A DNA stretch of 64,000 nucleotides from Blastobasis lacticolella (Eukaryota > Arthropoda > Insecta > Lepidoptera > Blastobasidae): contig LR990060.1 in NCBI GenBank assembly GCA_905147135.1, forward strand, positions 4,294,001 through 4,358,000, written 5' to 3'. Position 1 is the stretch's first letter; each line of letters begins with the position of its first letter. Shown here in pieces: positions 57,661-64,000 of the stretch. Below the pieces are notes generated by a model. That model saw only the letters and a program-made list of their open reading frames with translations, did no database searches and had not been told where the DNA came from. A program made the translations under genes and the position numbers.

Positions 57661-58750
57661 AAATCCTCGAACCAGCTACCGAAAGCCGCAGGAAAGCAAT
57701 CAAAGCTGACCGGGGGATTGTCGGCGTAAGGAAAAACTACTCCAATCAGCATAGTCCACGTAAACCGGATAACGGTCACGAGCCGGTTTTGGTCACTGAA
57801 ACCGGATTTTTAGTAAAGTAGCTAAGAGTGACTCATATAGGTAGTACAGTTCTTTCGGAATTCTTTGAAATTGGATCGAGTAATTTGAAATCTGGTGAGT
57901 AGGTATCTTAAGGGGTTAACATAGTGTTACCGTGGAAATTAGATATTTTGTTTCATAACTGGTTAAGAAAAACAGTTGCGAACGTCTAGGTTAAGTGTTA
58001 TTGTGGGATACACGCAACTACGTCACTGCAAAATTCCATCTAAATCCGTTCAGTAATTTATGCTTGAAAGTAGTTGAAAGGGTAACAAACATCCATCTAT
58101 CACAAAATTTCGCGTTTGACTAGATATAGATAATATTAAACGAGAATATATAGTACGTGTTACTATAATACTTAGTAAATTATTATAAGACAATGGGGGT
58201 AATTCAGACAGCTTTAAACGTAAATTTTGAGAATCGTGTCGCGTTGATTAGTGCCATTTATTCAATTACTTGAATTGTTTTTTATTTTTAATGGGCTGGC
58301 GAACAAACCTCCCGTCGGTCGTATACGTTATATGTTAAACAAGCCAGCGTATTTTACACAGTACCTATAAATATTATGAAAAATTTGTGCAAAAACTGCC
58401 GCCTTACGAACAAATGTGTTAAAAATACTTTATAGCGAACTTTACTCGTGCAAACGCGGCCTAATCGCTGCAAACGATATAATAATAATACAATAATATA
58501 ACTATATTTATTTTCTTCACACAGAGTAGTCATGTAGTAGGTATTATACAGATATTTTGGTAATACAAGTTAAGTTGATAACACAAAACTTATTAAATCG
58601 GTGTATAAAATGAAGTATCAATACAACCCACCCTACGACAGTTGGGTAAAAAAAGCCCATTGGCACAACCTCTCGCCTCCACCCATCCCTACGCAGCGAC
58701 AAAAATCTGCTGCGCAAAACTAATAAAGATTAAAGATATTTCATTACCGC

Positions 58751-58772
58751 TAATCCAGCCGTAATAGGATTA
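58751..58772. promoter_or_regulatory. Paired inverted TAATCC sites
   Basis: TAATCC at 58751-58756 and GGATTA at 58767-58772 are inverted copies of the K50-homeodomain (Otx/Bicoid-type) core, 10 bases apart. Position upstream of visible receptor exons makes an enhancer conceivable. By itself the match is weak. Confidence 0.2.
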
Positions 58773-59160
58773 CGACAAGTTGACATTTGTTGCAATTCAG
58801 GCCCGTGGAGTGGGCTTTGGGAGGGACTTTCTTGAGGAAAATGAAGGTTTGTTGACCCCTTTAAGTTTACAGGTTACAGGGTATAGTGTGAATAGTAGAC
58901 AAGGCGCGATTTCGTACGCGTAGGTAGTACACCTACTTTACCTCTACCTACCATTTTTTGCTTCGTCTTGAATTCCTATTGTTGAAAACCGGATTATAAT
59001 CCGTTGCGTAGTTCAAAATATCTAAGCGTACATAGATACAGACGGCGGAAAGCGACTTTGTTTAATACTATTAATAATAATATTTAATATTTATATTTCC
59101 ACTATGTATAGGTAATAATTTATTTTATTCTGTTATTTGAATATACGGGGTAAAATATAG

Positions 59161-59189
59161 AGTACGCGGGTAAAATATACCCGCGTACT
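59161..59189. repeat. Perfect 12-bp hairpin, 5-base loop
   Basis: AGTACGCGGGTA and its exact inverse flank AAATA. The stem is GC-rich within AT-rich DNA. Confidence 0.75.
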
Positions 59190-59884
59190 TTTTATACCAC
59201 CAATTTTCATTAATTTTGTGGAGACTAAATATTGTCGGAATCAACACAGATTACGTAGGTATCGGCAGAACAGCCACTCACTATAGCATTGAAATTGAAA
59301 ACCAATTTCCTACAACACAGTACAGATGGGACACTTGAACCATCCATCATAGGGGTGCGTTCACGCGGACATCATATTAATACAATTACTGGTGCGACCG
59401 TGATGCTATTAAACGCGGGCTTACGGCCAAATGTTAAACAGATCCGTCGTATCCATTCTAGCTGGAGAGCGCTTAGTGTTTTGTGTACGATAGTCGATGG
59501 GACTTCGGACAGTGATTGTTTGATTATTTTTTGTATAATTTCGTAGTTATGTGTATGATTGTGTCGGTTTAACTCGGTCTATAGAGAAAAATATTTGTAT
59601 ATTTTTTGTCACTGTAAGTGAGTTTGTCATGTAATAAATTAGTTAAGTAATTCACAGTGTGCCTCTGCGTTATTTGCTGTTAAATATTGGCATCTAACTC
59701 TCGTTTATGGTCCTGACAAAGTTAAACATTAAATTCATTTAGCATTTGTATTGAGAGATTTTCAAATTATTTATCAAATTGAAAAAAATATTCACGTAAA
59801 TTGTAATAATAAATCTTCATATACTATGTAAAATAGATTGACAACAATTCAATATGTTTGATTTACTTTTTTTTACCACTAAGA

Positions 59885-60000
59885 TCGCAAACAAGCTTAC
59901 GATCTGCCTGATAGTAAGCAATCACCGCAGCCAATGAACTTTTGCAATACCAGGGGCATCACCCACGCGTTGCCATCCCCGTAAAAACCTTGTGAGCCTA
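59885..60000 (-). mobile_element. LINE 3' tail (CATCAGGCAGGCC family)
   Basis: On the minus strand it shows GATGCCCCTGGTATTGCAAA, TTGGCTGCGGTGATTGCTTA and CAGGCAGATCGTAAGCTTGT. It is diverged, with a T-run on the left side. Confidence 0.55.
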
Positions 60001-60699
60001 AAATAAAGAATTGATTATCATATAAAAAGAGATACGTCCAACATGGCAACAGAGGCACTTGCCACTAAATGCCGTAAAAAACGCAAATTAAATTCGCATC
60101 GCATTTAAACGCCCCTTTATTTGGGGAGCAGCGGGGTGCGTACATGGTGTAGAATGTAGCGGAAGCGATTGTGCTCTGCGTCTATTAATTATCTGGTATT
60201 ATAGTATAGTTATAGAAAACCAGCGCTATGATTGGCTGCTGCCCTTCATAGTATTATGCTGAAACTGATCCAGTTTGGTCATATTGCATATTGTTAATTC
60301 TTGAAACTTTTGATCTACAAAGATACGCACACAAACATCCAGACACAACAAAAACTTCGTAGATAGGTAGTTATTTATTTATTAAGTACGAGTATACATA
60401 TTAAGACAATTAAATATAATTTTCTTAATGTCATGCGGCTGATATGCATACCATTTACAGGTAACGTTACATAAGTACGGTACGGTTACACTTAGTTATT
60501 ATTGATTAGTAGTTAGTTATTAGTTTTGATTTTTAATAGCACCCTACAAAGGTTGATGATAAGCATTGTGTTCTTAAAAAATTGTATTGTGTTAATTTAA
60601 AATTTACATGTCCGCCTTAATAGATAAGGTTGTATTATGAAAAAAACAATTGCGAAACCAGAAAATAGCTAAATATAGCATCCGCTATTCTTCTGTCAC

Positions 60700-60889
60700 T
60701 AAATCACCACTCGACCGTGGGTCACAGATGCACCCAAGAATTAGAAATATGCTCTTGTAAGGATTAAGTGGGTTCAAGCTACCCCACATTCTCCTATTGT
60801 CATTTTTGGCCTTACACCGACACAGATGGGGTCCCATAGACCCCTGCGAGCGGTGGGGTCTGACAGACCCAACACTCTCGTAGTGTTAA
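60700..60889. mobile_element. Possible piggyBac-like remnant
   Basis: The right side GGGGTCTGACAGACCCAACA followed by CTCTCGTAGTGTTAA resembles piggyBac-family ends, which terminate at TTAA (60886-60889). A degenerate inverted counterpart, ACTCGACCGTGGGTCACAGA, lies at about 60710. The left TTAA is not seen and there is no transposase. Confidence 0.3.
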
Positions 60890-62216
60890 AACATTGTTGA
60901 AAAACAATTTGTCCTTTATTCCATTTACATAAAGTTCACAAATGGGGTCAAAAGTACCCGTCAATTTTTGTAGACGCATCATGCAGTTTTTGATTGAGGA
61001 TTATCAAGGGTTTATCTGGTATGGCTTTTTGTGAGGGCACGCCTGATTTAGAATTAATATTTGAGCGTTTACTTAGAGGTTAACTTTTCTCTACAATTGC
61101 TATAATCATTCGAGCGGCATTTTGGGTAATATTTAGCAAAATGTTTTTTTACTAATTCGAACCTGCTGAATCCAAATTTCGACCAGAAACTCAGAATCCT
61201 AGATGGCGAAATAGTGTTAAAAAAAAGTTATTTTTACTGAAGCCTGTCTTGCGGAATATCAAATGAAAGGGCTATTTAAGAAGATTCTAAGAATATACCA
61301 CATTATTATATTTCAGCCATTTGTTTTAAATAAAAACAACAATAATTACTGTTACTGTTAAATAAATAAATAAATAATAAATAAATAATTTTCAAGAAAC
61401 AAAACTATGAGAAGAGCGACATATTAAGGAGAGCTTTATAAGAAGAGTGTCAAATATCGCTGAATGATGAAGTTCTGAAAGACCTGTACGCGTACTAGGC
61501 ATTCATAATTCGTAGGAAATGGCGGAGAACAAGATATACTTGGGTCGCTGAGACAGCGCAGTAAATATAGCTACTACATTAATTTGGAAATTACAATTAA
61601 CAATGGATAAATACAACGTTTATAATATGAAATACGCTTAATAGTTACAATACAATTCTCATAAAGAACAAATCGTTGACAAAAAAGGTGTCCGAAATGT
61701 TCAAACTGTTACACAAAATTCAGTTTGTTGTCATAGGTGTGCCTTTATTACCCAGTGAATGTACGACGCCACATCTGCGACCCGGATACACGCTTTTAAT
61801 TCATAAATGCTCATTAACACTTACGGGTTAACACTTTCTATTTCATGGCCAGTAACAATGTCCGTAGTATCTATATACACATTATAAAACAAAGTCGCTT
61901 CATATGGCAAGTATCTGTCCCTGAAGAGTATATGTATAAAATATATAAGGTGTCGTACAATACTTTTAACTCCCGGATGGTAACTACCAGGTAGCAGTTG
62001 GAAGACGCAGCGGTTTCATAAATTCTTAAAACTAAAATATTTGCAAACCTAAATGGAGGTTTTAGGTAGCCCTCACCTAGAAAAGCGCTCTTGTCCACGA
62101 GGTGTCTATCCCATAGGTATCACAGAATAATGTTTATAAAGTTTTAAAGTATACTACTAAATTAGTATACTATGTACATGATCTTTGGTCTACATAATTG
62201 TAGTTCTCGGCCTGAA

Positions 62217-62560
62217 TATCTGAGGTTCAGTTGGTTAACATGCCGGTCGCTACGCAGAGGTCCCGGGTCCGATCCCCGGCCGTGCAGAAATTGAAATGAT
62301 GAATTTTAATTTTTTGTTACGGATCTGTATGTACTAAGTATGTATAATAAGTTTGTATTTTAAAATATATATAAGTAGTTAGGAGAAAGGAGGGATAGGA
62401 GAGAAGAGTGGCGATTGGTCCACCGACAAGAGTCATACTCTTAAATACATATATGATGATGATGATAAGTAGTTTATCAGTTTTCTGGCACCCATAACAC
62501 AAGCTTTGCTTACTTTGGGGCTAGATGGCGCTGTGAGAATTTGTCCAAGCACAAGCACAT
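62217..62560 (+). mobile_element. tRNA-derived SINE, family 1, split by a LINE tail
   Basis: The head is CTGAGGTTCAGTTGGTTAAC and the B box CCCGGGTCCGATCCCC. The body is interrupted at 62381-62466 by an 86-base LINE tail ending ATGATGATGATGAT, flanked by exact AAGTAGTT copies (62373-62380 and 62467-62474). The SINE 3' block CACCCATAACACAAGCTTTG follows. Confidence 0.8.
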
Positions 62561-63204
62561 ATCCATGATTCTTTTATTTCTGCTCTTTTTAAGTATCACC
62601 TTACTACCTAAGCAAAATAAAAGCTATATTTAAGAAATGTAAACCGGAATACTTAGTACAATGATCTAATAATCTAGAATTCTAGATGAACCGATGACAC
62701 CATCACAAACAAAAGCGTTGAGCAAGATTCGAGGAAAAGTTCCAGAAACAATAGACGATCAAGAACAGGCAAACAATGACGAAACGTAAGTTTCACTTGT
62801 TGACCCGTGAGCCAATTCTTAAAACAATTGTCCAAATAGATACATCCGCCAATATTTGAGTAATCTAATTTCCGACAAATTAATCTTTGCAGTTGGTTTT
62901 ACAATCGTACAACCATTTTTGAATCAATTTTTGGAAAATGAAGTGCAGATATTTATGTTTCTTTCATCAGAATGAGGTGGAAAACTTATGAGTCGTAGTC
63001 AATGGTCTTTGTTCGGAGAATCGATGCCAATCCTTTTTGGGGTGAATGACATTGTTTTTCAGGCTGTTTTTCTGTTTATGTATACCACTGCCCTACTTTT
63101 CTCACTTAGTGCTGATGAGTTTTATTCAAATGCGTGTGTGTATATTTTGACTATTCCTTTTTGTGACACCATTCCAATAATTTATCAATTTTTATAAGTA
63201 GTTT

Positions 63205-63470
63205 CATTATAAGTGGCCATGTGGTGTCCGGCCGAGTAGAATAGCACCAACCCCTTACACTCGTAGGTGTCGTATGAGGCGACTAATGATTTCGAGGCAA
63301 AAGTTCTGGACACTCCGTACGCTAGAAAATTTACATCAGCGTTTTCTATTTCTATATTTACAACACTGCGATCTCCAACCCGCCTGCCATACGTGGAGAT
63401 TATGGCTATAACCTCCCCTCTAGTCTTACAGTGGACTATAATGTGTTGTAATGATGATAAGTAGTTTAAA
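63205..63470 (+). mobile_element. LINE 3' tail (GATGATG-tail family)
   Basis: GGCCATGTGGTGTCCGGCCG, CACTCGTAGGTGTCGTATGA and ATCTCCAACCCGCCTGCCAT, ending GTGTTGTAATGATGATAAG. It is slightly truncated inside the last third. Confidence 0.7.
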
Positions 63471-63731
63471 ATGTAGAGGATTGAAAGAATCATAAGAAAC
63501 TTACAAGAAGCTGCGTTCAAGAAGAACTGAATTAGACAAACGGTGTTCTTCCCGAACATATAGATAAACATCCTTTGTATTGCTATTTGCTAATTCTGCT
63601 TTTATGTAGTCCAGCTGAGTTGACTCTCTGATACTCACAGTGAATTTTTATGTTATCTAGGTACATATAAATTGTCTTTCTCTAGATAGGAAGGTGAGTT
63701 GCTTTCATGTCAATAAAACATCTATAAATAG

Positions 63732-63922
63732 TATAAAACAAAGTCGCTTCTTCGTCTGTCCCTATATCTCTATGTACGCTTAGATCTTTTAAATTACGCA
63801 ACGGATTTTAATGCGGCTTTCAACAATAGATAGGGTGATTCAAGAGGAAGGTTTATAAGCAAGAAGAAAGGGTAGGTAGGGGTAAAGTAGGTGTACGCTA
63901 ATGAAGTCGCGCCGGGTCCATT
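63732..63922 (+). mobile_element. Short Helitron-like element
   Basis: It starts with TATAAAACAAAGTCGCTTC and ends with GAAGTCGCGCCGGGTCCATTAGT. It contains GGGTAGGTAGGGG repeats like those inside the 30822-31619 Helitron. A start-like TATAAAACAAAGTCGCTTC also occurs at 61883. It has no coding capacity. Confidence 0.5.
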
Positions 63923-64000
63923 AGTAATTGAATATTCAGTGTAAATGTCACTCTGGTAGAGAACGGTACCAGACTAAAGGTTCGAAAAATGCGAAATTTA

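Larger units (their letters stand above)
57720..59880. other. Probable upstream intron of the receptor, no gene
   Basis: AT-rich with no exon of the receptor DBD found on the minus strand. A 85-residue open frame at 59289-59546 (+) has no recognisable motif. Confidence 0.45.

Noticed and set aside
62988..63197. 69-residue open frame with membrane-like segments
   Set aside because: No similarity that I recognise. It lies in a repeat-rich stretch and has low-complexity hydrophobic composition.
55842..64000. First zinc-finger exon of the receptor
   Set aside because: I looked for the expected CGDxSSGKHYG and CNGCSGFFKRS-type coding on the minus strand and found none, so it lies outside the window.
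1..64000. CRISPR arrays, operons or bacterial-type defence genes
   Set aside because: The introns, SINEs and LINEs mark a eukaryotic nuclear genome. The tandem repeats lack unique spacers of constant length.

Overview
The window is nuclear DNA of an insect, almost certainly a moth or butterfly. It is AT-rich, has long introns, and is crowded with transposon debris typical of Lepidoptera: tRNA-derived SINEs, LINE 3' tails ending in GATGATGATG, Helitron-like ends finishing in CTAG-T, hAT and mariner remnants, and palindromic MITEs. The genus cannot be told from the sequence alone.

Two host genes are visible. At the left edge (1946-3193, + strand) is an intronless gene for a secreted serpin with a complete reading frame, a signal peptide and a reactive loop that suggests an arginine at P1. 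Most of the rest, 16.3 to 55.8 kb on the minus strand, is the 3' part of one large nuclear-receptor gene of the NR2E3/PNR type (Drosophila Hr51, unfulfilled). I reconstructed nine consecutive coding exons: the second DNA-binding zinc finger, the conserved post-DBD stretch, a hinge and the whole ligand-binding domain to the stop codon. All junctions are GT-AG and all phases agree, giving 345 visible residues. Only pieces of these exons stand out as open reading frames because each is just 91-152 bases long. The first zinc finger and the N-terminus must lie beyond 64 kb, so 55.8-64 kb is probably a large upstream intron.

Everything else is repeats. 4.4-16 kb is intergenic: SINEs, a LINE remnant split by a hAT-type MITE, and two blocks of ACGTC-rich tandem repeats. 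Within the receptor introns are a 1064-bp hAT element with a perfect 8-bp target duplication (17.9-19.0 kb), a 1.2-kb LINE insertion in a 25-bp minisatellite (25.1-26.3 kb), a DUF4817-type transposase fragment (29.0-30.2 kb), an internally deleted Helitron containing an 11-bp minisatellite (30.8-31.6 kb), three copies of a compound palindromic repeat around a 91-bp coding exon (31.7-34.4 kb), two palindromic MITEs (39.1-40.3 kb) and a decayed mariner (45.4-46.6 kb). Upstream of the visible receptor exons are another LINE (56.2-57.7 kb) and further SINE and Helitron pieces.

The serpin and the receptor are unrelated and lie tail to tail. I found no operon-like or defence-like system. The most noteworthy items are the reconstructed receptor gene, an echo of one of its exons inside the next intron, a 41-bp-arm hairpin in the presumed serpin 3' UTR, several dated or nested insertions, and a window-wide excess of the palindrome TAGGTACCTA.
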